NCBI GenBank assembly: GCA_021152595.1
Contig: JAGKVC010000141.1
Coordinates: forward strand, 1-9,310
Reading direction: 5' to 3'
Source: Clostridia bacterium
GTDB lineage: Bacteria; Bacillota; Clostridia; Oscillospirales; Ruminococcaceae
Length of the DNA: 9,310 nucleotides
Part shown: one piece after another, positions 1 to 6,839 of the stretch
Position numbering within the stretch: position 1 is the first letter of the stretch
How the letters are laid out: every line of letters starts with the position of its first letter
Notes under the pieces: generated by a model
Told to the model about the DNA's origin: nothing
Database searches by the model: none
What the model saw: only the letters and a program-made list of their open reading frames with translations
Position numbers and translations under genes: made by a program

Positions 1-1277
1 TATTGGTAGTCGGAGGCGGCGGCAGAGAGCACGCCATTATTATGAAACTCAGTGAGTCTCCGCTGGTCACCGAACTCTACTGTGCGCCGGGCAACGGCGG
101 CATTGCAAAATATGCCGAATGCTTCCCGGTGAAGGCAACCGATCTGGACGGCATGCTTGCGCTTGCGAAGAAGCTCGCTGTTGATTGGGTATTCGTTGCG
201 CCGGATGATCCGCTCGTGCTGGGCATGGCAGATCTGATGCGTGAAAACGGCTTCAAGGTTTTCGGACCTTCCAAGGCGGCAGCGATTATCGAGGGCAGCA
301 AGGTGTTCTCGAAGAACCTCATGAAGAAATACGGCATCCCGACGGCAAAATATGAGGTGTTCACCGACGCGGAATCCGCGATCGCATATATCAAGGAGCA
401 GGATACCTATCCGACGGTTGTCAAGGCGGACGGTCTTGCACTGGGCAAGGGTGTGATTATCGCACAGACCGAGCAGGAGGCAATCGACGCAATCCGCTCG
501 ATCATGGAGGATAAGATCTTCGGTGAGAGCGGCTCGAAGCTCGTCATTGAGGAATTCCTGACCGGTCCGGAGGTTTCCGTGCTTGCATTTACGGACGGCG
601 AAAGCGTCGAGCCGATGATCTCCTCGATGGATCACAAGCGTGCGCTTGACGGCGACCGCGGCAAGAATACCGGCGGCATGGGCACCGTCGCGCCGAATCC
701 GTATTATACGAAGGAGATTGCGGAGCAGTGCATGCGTGAGATCTTCCTGCCGACGATGCACGCAATGAACGGGGAAAACAGAACCTTCCGCGGCTGTCTG
801 TATTTCGGTCTGATGCTGACACCGAACGGCCCGAAGGTCATTGAATACAACTGCCGCTTCGGCGATCCGGAGACGCAGGTTGTTCTGCCGATGCTGAAAA
901 CCGATCTGCTGGAAATCATGGATGCAGTTGAGAATCAGAAGCTCGGCGATCTGCCGATCGAATGGAAGCAGGGCGCATGTGCCTGTGTGATTCTCGCAAG
1001 CGGCGGCTATCCGGAAAAATACGAGACCGGCAAGGTGATTTCCGGTCTGGATGAAAAAGGTCAGCTTGAGAATGCCGCGGTTTATCATGCCGGCACGAAG
1101 CTCTCCGAAAGCGGCGAATTCCTGACCGCAGGCGGCAGAGTTCTCGGCATCACCGCCTCTGCGGAGAAGCTCCGCGATGCGCTTTCCGCTGCATATGAGG
1201 CAGCCGGAAAGGTCAGCTTTGAAAATGTCCATTACCGCAGAGATATCGGTCAGCGCGCACTCGCTGCAAAGAAATAA
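1..1277 (+). CDS. purD: Phosphoribosylamine-glycine ligase (GAR synthetase), 5' end missing
   Basis: This enzyme joins 5-phosphoribosylamine and glycine with ATP to make GAR, the second step of de novo purine synthesis, in the cytoplasm. The reading frame is already open at the window edge. The TTG at position 3 is an internal leucine codon, because family members begin a few residues earlier, just before the VVGGGGREHAI nucleotide-fold motif seen here. About 424 residues are present, so only a few are missing. ATP-grasp landmarks appear in order: FGPSKAAAIIEGSK, VVKADGLALGKGV, EEFLTGPEVSV, DHKRALDGDRGKNTGGMG, EYNCRFGDPETQ and the C-terminal NVHYRRDIGQRAL. The N-domain has APDDPLV where many homologues have GPE-PL; I believe this variant is common in clostridia. 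The stop lies 36 bases before the next gene with no terminator between them, so the two are probably cotranscribed. Identification is secure. Confidence 0.96.
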   Translation, partial: LVVGGGGREHAIIMKLSESPLVTELYCAPGNGGIAKYAECFPVKATDLDGMLALAKKLAVDWVFVAPDDPLVLGMADLMRENGFKVFGPSKAAAIIEGSKVFSKNLMKKYGIPTAKYEVFTDAESAIAYIKEQDTYPTVVKADGLALGKGVIIAQTEQEAIDAIRSIMEDKIFGESGSKLVIEEFLTGPEVSVLAFTDGESVEPMISSMDHKRALDGDRGKNTGGMGTVAPNPYYTKEIAEQCMREIFLPTMHAMNGENRTFRGCLYFGLMLTPNGPKVIEYNCRFGDPETQVVLPMLKTDLLEIMDAVENQKLGDLPIEWKQGACACVILASGGYPEKYETGKVISGLDEKGQLENAAVYHAGTKLSESGEFLTAGGRVLGITASAEKLRDALSAAYEAAGKVSFENVHYRRDIGQRALAAKK

Positions 1278-1313
1278 TCCCGATTCTGCGAATACGATAG
1301 GAGACAATGCGCA

Positions 1314-2246
1314 ATGTCGAAAAAACGATCTGAGGCGCGCCGCAGCCGGAATGCCGAACAGGCGGAGCCGCGGAGAATGCGCCGCACACTTGAGGATATC
1401 CGCGAGGAGAAAGGTCCGCGCAAATATACCCTCACAGACTGCATGCGGTTCGGCAGAATTGCGAATATCCTCTTTGTGGTATTCATCATTGTCTGCCTGA
1501 TTTACTATTATTCACTGGCGAGCAAGGGCAATTATTCGACACCGTTTGAGGTCATTGCCTATTCGATCGAGATTATTGCCTTCCTGCTCTTTACGACCAG
1601 CGTGATCTGGATGGAGCGGCTTGTCCGCTCCCGAAAGATTATGAAATTCCTGATGATTCTGTATATCATCGTGGAGGTCGTGCTGATGCTGCTGGAATTT
1701 CATCTGCTGCCGATCAGATCCTATAACGGCTTGTCGGTTGCGCTGACGGTCGTGCATGTGCTGTTCTCGGCAGGCGTATCGTTCTCGCTGCTGCTGCTGG
1801 ATCCGATGAACAAGAAGCTGCAGTGGATTGTCGGCATCACGACCTGCATCATTCTGGCAGGCATGCTGCTTGCGATTGCCGGATACCGCGTCTATGCGAG
1901 CATTCTGGTCAATGCATTTGCATATATCTTCTTCTTCACTGCAATGGAATATCAGCTTCACCTCGAGGAAATTGATGTTGACTGCTACGGCGATTCGGCA
2001 AAGGTGCAGAGCTTTGAATCGACACTCTTTGCCGATACGCCGACGATGATCGAAAAGCCGACAGCGGAGAAGAAAACGCTCCGTGAAAAGGCAAAGCGCC
2101 TTGCGGAGGATCTGTCCAGCGATGAGCAGATCATTCTCACGGATAAGGATGAGAAGTTCGAGTATGAATTCGGCGTCGAGGAGGACGAAGACGACGAGGA
2201 TGATTACGAGGACGGTGCAGACGGAGAGGATGAGGGTTCCCGATGA
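1314..2246 (+). CDS. Six-helix membrane protein of unknown function with acidic C-terminal tail
   Basis: I do not recognise the family of this 310-residue protein. Residues 1-46 are strongly basic (Arg/Lys-rich). Six hydrophobic segments follow at about 47-67, 78-100, 109-127, 140-161, 170-190 and 193-212. A cytoplasmic-looking tail (213-310) ends in a run of mostly Asp/Glu residues (about 286-307). By the positive-inside rule the basic N-terminus should be cytoplasmic; with six helices the acidic tail would be cytoplasmic too. No catalytic or transporter motif is visible. The ATG start is supported by ATAGGAGA at 1297-1304, about nine bases upstream. The gene ends in ATGA, sharing bases with the uvrC start, so the two are translationally coupled. 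That makes steady co-expression likely but does not show a repair role. It is a confident real gene because its codon use matches the neighbours and its topology is coherent. Confidence 0.88.
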   Translation: MSKKRSEARRSRNAEQAEPRRMRRTLEDIREEKGPRKYTLTDCMRFGRIANILFVVFIIVCLIYYYSLASKGNYSTPFEVIAYSIEIIAFLLFTTSVIWMERLVRSRKIMKFLMILYIIVEVVLMLLEFHLLPIRSYNGLSVALTVVHVLFSAGVSFSLLLLDPMNKKLQWIVGITTCIILAGMLLAIAGYRVYASILVNAFAYIFFFTAMEYQLHLEEIDVDCYGDSAKVQSFESTLFADTPTMIEKPTAEKKTLREKAKRLAEDLSSDEQIILTDKDEKFEYEFGVEEDEDDEDDYEDGADGEDEGSR

Positions 2247-4105
2247 ATCCGAGACTGCCCTATCTTCAGCGGAAAACCGCCGTACTGACAACGGAGCCCG
2301 GCGTCTATATCATGAAGAATGCGCAGGAGAAGATCATCTATATCGGCAAAGCGAAAAACCTGCGCAACCGCGTGACCAGCTATTTCCGCGATCATCCGGA
2401 TCATACGCCCAAGACCGCGCAGATGGTCTCGCAGGTCTATGACTACGATTTTATCGTCACCGCATCGGAATATGAAGCGCTCGTGCTGGAATGCTCGCTG
2501 ATCAAGCAGCACAAGCCGCGCTATAATATTCTGCTGAAGGATGACAAAGGATATCATTATATCAAAATCTCGCCGCCGCCCTATTCGCGCATCACAGCGG
2601 AGCTGCATGCCGACGGCGAGGGAACCTATCTCGGACCGTATATGAGCGGCTTCACGGCGCGGCAGACTGTCAGCGCCGTCAACCGCATGTTCCGGCTCCC
2701 GACCTGCAACCGGCAGTTCCCCGAGAGCTTCCGCAAGGAGCGCCCCTGCCTGTATTATCATATCGGACAGTGCATGGGCGTCTGCAAGGGGAATATTCCG
2801 CAGGAGGATTATGCCGAAGCGGTCAGCGATGCCGTGCGTTTTATCAAGAACGGCGGCGATCATACGATCACGGCGCTTGAGTCGCGGATGCACGCCGCTG
2901 CCGACCGGCTGGATTTTGAGGAAGCCGCCCGTCTGCGCGACCGCATCGCAGCGATCCGGAGCGCAGGCGAAAAGCAGGATATCATGGATGCCGTCACCGC
3001 GGATACCGATGTCATTGCAATGGCGGAATCCAACGATACGACCGTGATTTCGGTGCTGATCTACCGCGACGGCAGATTATACGATCAGAATACCTTTCAG
3101 ATTTCCTCGGAGGCGCTTTCCGAGCAGCCGCTGGATGATTTTCTGCCGCAGTATTACAGCACACGCTCCGGCAGCGATCTCCCGAAGACGGTTCTGGTGG
3201 AGCAGCTTCCGGCAGAAACGGAGCTGCTCTCTGCAATGCTTGCGGAGCGTGCCGGACATGCGGTCTCGATTGAGCAGCCCGTGCGCGGAGCAAGACACCG
3301 CCTGCTGCTGAAGGCGAAGCAGAATGCCGGCGAAAAGCTCTCGATCAAGGCAGGCAGAACCGGAAGGGAGCTGCTTGCACTGGAGGAGCTTGCGCGTGCG
3401 CTCGGGCTTGAGAAGCCGCCCGTCCGCATCGAATCCTATGATATCTCGAATCTTTCCTCGGCGGCAATGGTCGCCGGAATGGTTGTCTTTGAAAACGGCA
3501 GACCGCTGAAAAATGCCTATCGCCGTTTCTCGATCAAGGAGCTGGACGGTCAGAATGACTATGCAGCGATGCAGGAGGTCATCCGGCGGCGCTTCGGCGA
3601 ATATTTCAAGGCACAGGCGGAAACCGATGAAACCGCAAAAGCCGTCAATGAGTTCGGCATTCTGCCGGATCTGATTCTGCTTGACGGCGGCAGCACGCAT
3701 GTCGGGGCGATTGCGCCGATCCTTGCCGAAATGGGGCTGGATATTCCGCTGTTCGGCATGGTCAAGGATCAGAAGCACCGCACGCGCGCAATCGCAACAA
3801 ACGGCGGTGAGATCGCCGTGCGCGAGAAGCAGGCAGCGTTCAATCTGCTGACGCGCATTCAGGATGAGGTTCATCGCTTTGCGATCACCTATATGAAAAC
3901 CAGACACCGCAAAACCAGCTATGCGCTGACGCTCACGCAGGTTCCGGGAATCGGTGAGAAAAAGGCGCAGAAGCTCCTGCTGACCTATAAAACAAGAGCG
4001 CAGCTCAAGGCGGCAACACCGGAGCAGCTTGCAAAGACGGCAGGCGTCCGGCGCGAGACCGCCGAGCAGCTTTATACGCTGATACAGGAGCTGCCCGACA
4101 GCTAA
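2243..4105 (+). CDS. uvrC: Excinuclease ABC subunit C
   Basis: UvrC makes both incisions around a bulky DNA lesion after UvrB loading in nucleotide excision repair. The 620 residues show the full domain order. The GIY-YIG nuclease for the 3' cut spans about 15-97, with Y22, Y33, G35, R43, E83 and N95 at expected sites. Four cysteines (C155, C169, C177, C181) match the iron-sulfur cluster spacing known in UvrC. The UVR motif that binds UvrB is at about 206-241 (DFEEAARLRDRI). The RNase H-like nuclease for the 5' cut has D400, D439, D481 and H544. Tandem helix-hairpin-helix motifs (about 561-615, PGIGEKKAQKLL) bind DNA. The LLDGG motif continues with STH rather than the more usual KGQ or KGH. 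The start overlaps the upstream stop as ATGA, with GAGGG nearby as a modest ribosome site. Length is typical and no lesion is seen. Confidence 0.98.
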   Translation: MNPRLPYLQRKTAVLTTEPGVYIMKNAQEKIIYIGKAKNLRNRVTSYFRDHPDHTPKTAQMVSQVYDYDFIVTASEYEALVLECSLIKQHKPRYNILLKDDKGYHYIKISPPPYSRITAELHADGEGTYLGPYMSGFTARQTVSAVNRMFRLPTCNRQFPESFRKERPCLYYHIGQCMGVCKGNIPQEDYAEAVSDAVRFIKNGGDHTITALESRMHAAADRLDFEEAARLRDRIAAIRSAGEKQDIMDAVTADTDVIAMAESNDTTVISVLIYRDGRLYDQNTFQISSEALSEQPLDDFLPQYYSTRSGSDLPKTVLVEQLPAETELLSAMLAERAGHAVSIEQPVRGARHRLLLKAKQNAGEKLSIKAGRTGRELLALEELARALGLEKPPVRIESYDISNLSSAAMVAGMVVFENGRPLKNAYRRFSIKELDGQNDYAAMQEVIRRRFGEYFKAQAETDETAKAVNEFGILPDLILLDGGSTHVGAIAPILAEMGLDIPLFGMVKDQKHRTRAIATNGGEIAVREKQAAFNLLTRIQDEVHRFAITYMKTRHRKTSYALTLTQVPGIGEKKAQKLLLTYKTRAQLKAATPEQLAKTAGVRRETAEQLYTLIQELPDS

Positions 4106-4125
4106 AAACAGAAAGCACACGTTGT

Positions 4126-4134
4126 GAGGGGAGG
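4126..4134 (+). promoter_or_regulatory. Ribosome binding site that fixes the manA start
   Basis: The purine run GAGGGGAGG ends seven bases before the ATG at 4142. An in-frame GTG at 4124 would place this site inside the coding region and add six residues (MRGGSS) not expected in the family, so the ATG at 4142 is preferred. Confidence 0.8.
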
Positions 4135-4141
4135 ATCATCC

Positions 4142-5122
4142 ATGGAGCCTTTGAAACTGAAAGCCGCATTCCAGGATTACATCTGGGGCGGAACACGTCT
4201 GCGCGAAGAATTCGGCAAGGAAAGCGATCTGGAGCGCCTTGCCGAAAGCTGGGAGCTCTCCTGTCATCCGGCAGGACCGGCTGTCATCATGAACAGCGTC
4301 AACAAGGGCCTGACGCTCAAGGAATATCTTGAGCAGGATTGGGCTGTCCGCGTCGGCGAGGGTGCAGCGCGCTTTTCGACGTTTCCGGTGCTGATTAAGC
4401 TGATCGACGCATGTCAGGATCTCAGTGTGCAGGTGCATCCGGATGACCGCTATGCGCGTGAGCATGAGGGCGGCGAAAACGGCAAGACCGAATGCTGGTA
4501 TATCGTGGACTGTGAGGAGGGCGCAGCGCTCGCCTACGGCTTCAACCGCGAGCTGACGAAGGAGGAATTCCGCGCCAGCATCCAGAACGGCACCTTGCTG
4601 GATGTTGTCCAGCTCATGCCGGTCAACAAGGGCGACGTGTTCTTCATCGAGCCGGGAACGCTCCATGCAATCGGCGCAGGCATTCTGATTGCGGAGATCC
4701 AGCAGAATTCCAATATCACCTACCGTGTCTATGATTATGACCGCGTGGGACTGGACGGCAAGCCGCGTGAGCTGCATATTGACAAGGCTGTGGATGTGAC
4801 AAAGACATGGCCGGCACCGCCGCGCAGACGGCGTCCGCTGATGCAGTTTGAGGGCTACAGCGCCGATGTCATTGCGGACTGCCAGTTCTTCACAACAACC
4901 GAACTGCATATCACCGAGGAGGCAGCATTCCCTGCCCCGAACGGTGTATCGTATACGCACCTGCTCTGCACGGAGGGCGACGCCGCGCTGATCTATGACG
5001 ACGGCGTGATCATGCCGATTTCCAAGGGCGAATCGGTATTCCTGCCTGCAAATTTCGGGGCGTATACAATCCGCAGCAGAAACTGCACATTGCTTTCCAC
5101 GCAGACCTTGCCGCGTAAATAA
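4142..5122 (+). CDS. manA: Mannose-6-phosphate isomerase, class I, short form
   Basis: This zinc enzyme interconverts mannose-6-phosphate and fructose-6-phosphate, linking mannose use or mannosylated-polymer synthesis to glycolysis. Its 326 residues fit the short Bacillota ManA type rather than the roughly 390-residue enterobacterial form. Visible cupin metal ligands are Q97 and H99 in SVQVHPDD, E117 in the KTECWY segment, and H175 in GTLHAIG. The catalytic-region motif NITYRVYDYDR (about 191-201) is intact, as is the N-terminal DYIWGG. The C-terminal half forms a second, degenerate cupin. The gene sits 36 bases after uvrC with no terminator between, and its stop overlaps the ribosome site of the next gene, so it belongs to the same presumed unit. 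A sugar-uptake operon is not visible around it. The substrate could in principle be another aldose phosphate, but the family match is strong. Confidence 0.95.
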   Translation: MEPLKLKAAFQDYIWGGTRLREEFGKESDLERLAESWELSCHPAGPAVIMNSVNKGLTLKEYLEQDWAVRVGEGAARFSTFPVLIKLIDACQDLSVQVHPDDRYAREHEGGENGKTECWYIVDCEEGAALAYGFNRELTKEEFRASIQNGTLLDVVQLMPVNKGDVFFIEPGTLHAIGAGILIAEIQQNSNITYRVYDYDRVGLDGKPRELHIDKAVDVTKTWPAPPRRRRPLMQFEGYSADVIADCQFFTTTELHITEEAAFPAPNGVSYTHLLCTEGDAALIYDDGVIMPISKGESVFLPANFGAYTIRSRNCTLLSTQTLPRK

Positions 5123-5131
5123 GGAGGATAC

Positions 5132-5998
5132 ATGGATCTGAGTAAACTGCTGGGGATATTCAGCGCCGGCGAAGACGACATCAAAAAAATGATGAATGAT
5201 ACAGATATGCAGGAGATGATGCAGAGTCCGCAGATGCAGGCACTTATGCAGAATCCGAATATCACGAATATGCTTGACAAGGCAGCAGGATTCGCGGCGC
5301 AGGGCGGCATTATGCCGGATGATGTCGAGCGCATGACGGAGGAAATGGGCGGCATCGGCGGACTGATGTCGCAGATGGGCAGTCTGTTCGGCGGCATGGG
5401 CTATGATGAGATTGATCTCGATGAGGAGGTCGAAGCCTACGAACCGGAGGCGTTTGACAGCAGCGACCGCGCATTTGTGACCGAACTGAAGGCGTGGCTC
5501 AAGGATGCGCTGACGGATATTCCGGCAGATGATGTCTGCATGCTGGAGATCGGCTTTCATGTCGAATTTACGGATGAAACGCTGGAAACGCCGGTTTACG
5601 ATCTCTGGCTTGCCTACAACACAGAGAAAACGCGTGCGGAAAACCGCGAAAAATACGGCGAGGATGTCTGGAACTGGATCAACTGGACAGATGATCATTT
5701 CCGCACGCTTGATGATGAACCGTTTGCGGCATGGCGCGAATCGCAGGGCTATGACGAGGAGAATGACGGCGATGAAATGATCGGACGGATTTACGATCTT
5801 GTAGCGCTTGCGGTCATGGATCTGCACAAGGAGCAGTTTACGGAGCATCGCTTCGGCAAAAAGGTTCCGTTCGTCATTGAGGATTATGAGTACAGCCAGC
5901 AAACCGCGATCCGTGCGGTCAAGGCGAACGGCGGCAAGGAGCTGTTCAGTCCGGAATTCTATGCCGCCTGCGGCTTTGAGCCGGACGAGGAAACCTGA
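5132..5998 (+). CDS. Acidic protein of unknown function with Met-rich STI1-like N-terminus
   Basis: I do not recognise the family of this 288-residue protein. The first 90 residues hold 15 methionines and include two adjacent imperfect units, MQEMMQSPQ and MQALMQNPN (about 27-43). These resemble the NPxM helices of STI1/ubiquilin-type chaperone-binding domains, and a Gly/Met-rich stretch (about 56-90) follows. An acidic linker (92-107) leads to a soluble alpha/beta-looking region (about 110-288) rich in Trp, Asp and Glu, with VWNWINW at 179-185. No signal peptide, membrane helix or obvious catalytic motif is seen, so a cytoplasmic location is likely. The start is firm: AAGGAGG at 5121-5127 overlaps the manA stop and lies four bases before the ATG. 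The 42 bases after the stop contain no terminator. The C-terminal region might be a protein-interaction or immunity-like domain, but that is speculation. Confidence 0.85.
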   Translation: MDLSKLLGIFSAGEDDIKKMMNDTDMQEMMQSPQMQALMQNPNITNMLDKAAGFAAQGGIMPDDVERMTEEMGGIGGLMSQMGSLFGGMGYDEIDLDEEVEAYEPEAFDSSDRAFVTELKAWLKDALTDIPADDVCMLEIGFHVEFTDETLETPVYDLWLAYNTEKTRAENREKYGEDVWNWINWTDDHFRTLDDEPFAAWRESQGYDEENDGDEMIGRIYDLVALAVMDLHKEQFTEHRFGKKVPFVIEDYEYSQQTAIRAVKANGGKELFSPEFYAACGFEPDEET

Positions 5999-6040
5999 CG
6001 CGGCTGTTTTGAGATTCAGGCAGCATGAAAGGCGGATAGT

Positions 6041-6796
6041 ATGGATTTTCAAGCTGTAAAAGGAGACATCACTGCAATCAAAACTGAGGCGGTTGTTCTT
6101 CCGGCAAACACCGGATTGAAAGAGGGCAGCGGCGCTTCGGAGGCAATTTTCAGCAAAGCCGGCAGAAAAGAACTGACCGCAGCCTGCAAAGCACTTGCTC
6201 CGGTTGAAGTCGGTTCTGCGATTGCAACGCCTGCATATAATCTTTCTGCTGAATACATCCTGCATGCGGTTGTACCGAAATGGCAGGGCGGCACGAAGAA
6301 TGAGTATGCACTTCTGAGTTCGGCATATCTGTCGTGCCTGACAGTTGCCGATGCAATGGGCTGTGAATCCATTGCATTTCCTCTCTTGGCTGCCGGAAAT
6401 AACGGGTTCAACCTTCGGCTTGCAATTCAAATTGCAAAGGAAACGATTTCAGGCTTTCAGCCGGAGAATCAGTTGAAAACGGTGTTCCTTGTTGTGTATA
6501 CCGAGGCGGCAAAGGTCATGGTGATCGGTTCCGGAATACCGGTTCACCCCATGATTCCGGTGGAGTATGCGGCACCTGTTCAGGCGGCGAAAACCAAAAC
6601 GGAAAAGAAAGCTGCAAAGGATTTTATCGGCGAAAAGTTGGCGTTTGCACAGCAGGTATGGAAAGATCATAAAAAAGAAATACTTAACTGCGGTATCATG
6701 ATTGCTGAAATGGTCGTGATGAAGAAAGTCTCGAATAAAGAAGATATCGCAAAAATGGCTATCAATGCTGCGAAGAAAGCAGTTGATAAAATGTAA
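6041..6796 (+). CDS. Macro-domain (ADP-ribose-binding) protein with C-terminal helical extension
   Basis: Residues 1-165 read as a macro domain, a fold that binds ADP-ribose or removes it from proteins or nucleic acid. VKGDIT (6-11) opens the fold. LPANTGLKEGSGASEAIFSKAG (20-41) matches the NAAN...GGG...AIHxAAG loop, with N23 at the ligand position. YILHAVVP (72-79) matches the usual IHxVGP strand. FPLLAAGNNGFN (113-124) replaces the common FPxISTGxYGFP phosphate-binding loop, with asparagine where Tyr or Val is usual. Residues 180-251 are a lysine-rich, probably helical extension not needed for the fold. A weak ribosome site (AAAGGCGG, 6028-6035) precedes the start. The gene is AT-richer than its neighbours and uses more AAA and TTG codons, suggesting separate ancestry. 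Whether it hydrolyses or only binds ADP-ribose cannot be told. No ADP-ribosyltransferase gene is nearby. Confidence 0.88.
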   Translation: MDFQAVKGDITAIKTEAVVLPANTGLKEGSGASEAIFSKAGRKELTAACKALAPVEVGSAIATPAYNLSAEYILHAVVPKWQGGTKNEYALLSSAYLSCLTVADAMGCESIAFPLLAAGNNGFNLRLAIQIAKETISGFQPENQLKTVFLVVYTEAAKVMVIGSGIPVHPMIPVEYAAPVQAAKTKTEKKAAKDFIGEKLAFAQQVWKDHKKEILNCGIMIAEMVVMKKVSNKEDIAKMAINAAKKAVDKM

Positions 6797-6805
6797 TTTG
6801 ATAAA

Positions 6806-6822
6806 TACACCAAACGGGTGTA
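6806..6822. repeat. Short inverted repeat between macro-domain gene and glucokinase
   Basis: TACACC, five bases (AAACG), then GGTGTA form a perfect six-pair palindrome ten bases after the macro-domain stop and seven bases before the glucokinase ribosome site. It is followed by A-rich, not T-rich, sequence, so it is not an intrinsic terminator on the + strand. It could be a weak operator or an RNA hairpin near the ribosome site, but a six-base match can arise by chance. Confidence 0.4.
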
Positions 6823-6829
6823 AAAATAT

Positions 6830-6836
6830 GGAGGAA
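6830..6836 (+). promoter_or_regulatory. Ribosome binding site that fixes the glucokinase start
   Basis: GGAGGAA lies five spacer-like bases before the ATG at 6840. Upstream in-frame ATGs at 6765 and 6828 would put 25 or four extra residues before the conserved MKYYIGIDLGGTN, and the 6765 start lies inside the macro-domain gene, so both are disfavoured. Confidence 0.75.
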
Positions 6837-6839
6837 CTT

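Noticed and set aside
3..5. TTG as the start codon of purD.
   Set aside because: Family members have a few residues before this point and no ribosome site can be seen, so the gene is simply cut by the window edge.
3077..4120. A 347-codon - strand open frame opposite the 3' half of uvrC.
   Set aside because: It is the shadow of a highly conserved gene, with Leu/Arg/Cys-rich non-protein-like composition.
6009..6037. A promoter for the macro-domain gene with TTGAGA at 6009-6014.
   Set aside because: No acceptable -10 box lies at the right distance, and any such start would leave no room for the ribosome site.
4136..6430. A very long (764-codon) open frame on the - strand, antisense to manA, the Met-rich protein gene and part of the macro-domain gene.
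   Set aside because: It crosses three well-supported + strand genes and their gaps. Its translation is Cys/Arg/His/Ile-rich without domains, and codon bias in the sense genes removes antisense stops. It has no convincing ribosome site.
6798..6826. A promoter for glucokinase: TTGATA (6798-6803) and TAAAAA (6821-6826), 17 bases apart and flanking the palindrome.
   Set aside because: Transcription would begin near 6833, inside the ribosome binding site, and the -10 match is poor (4/6).
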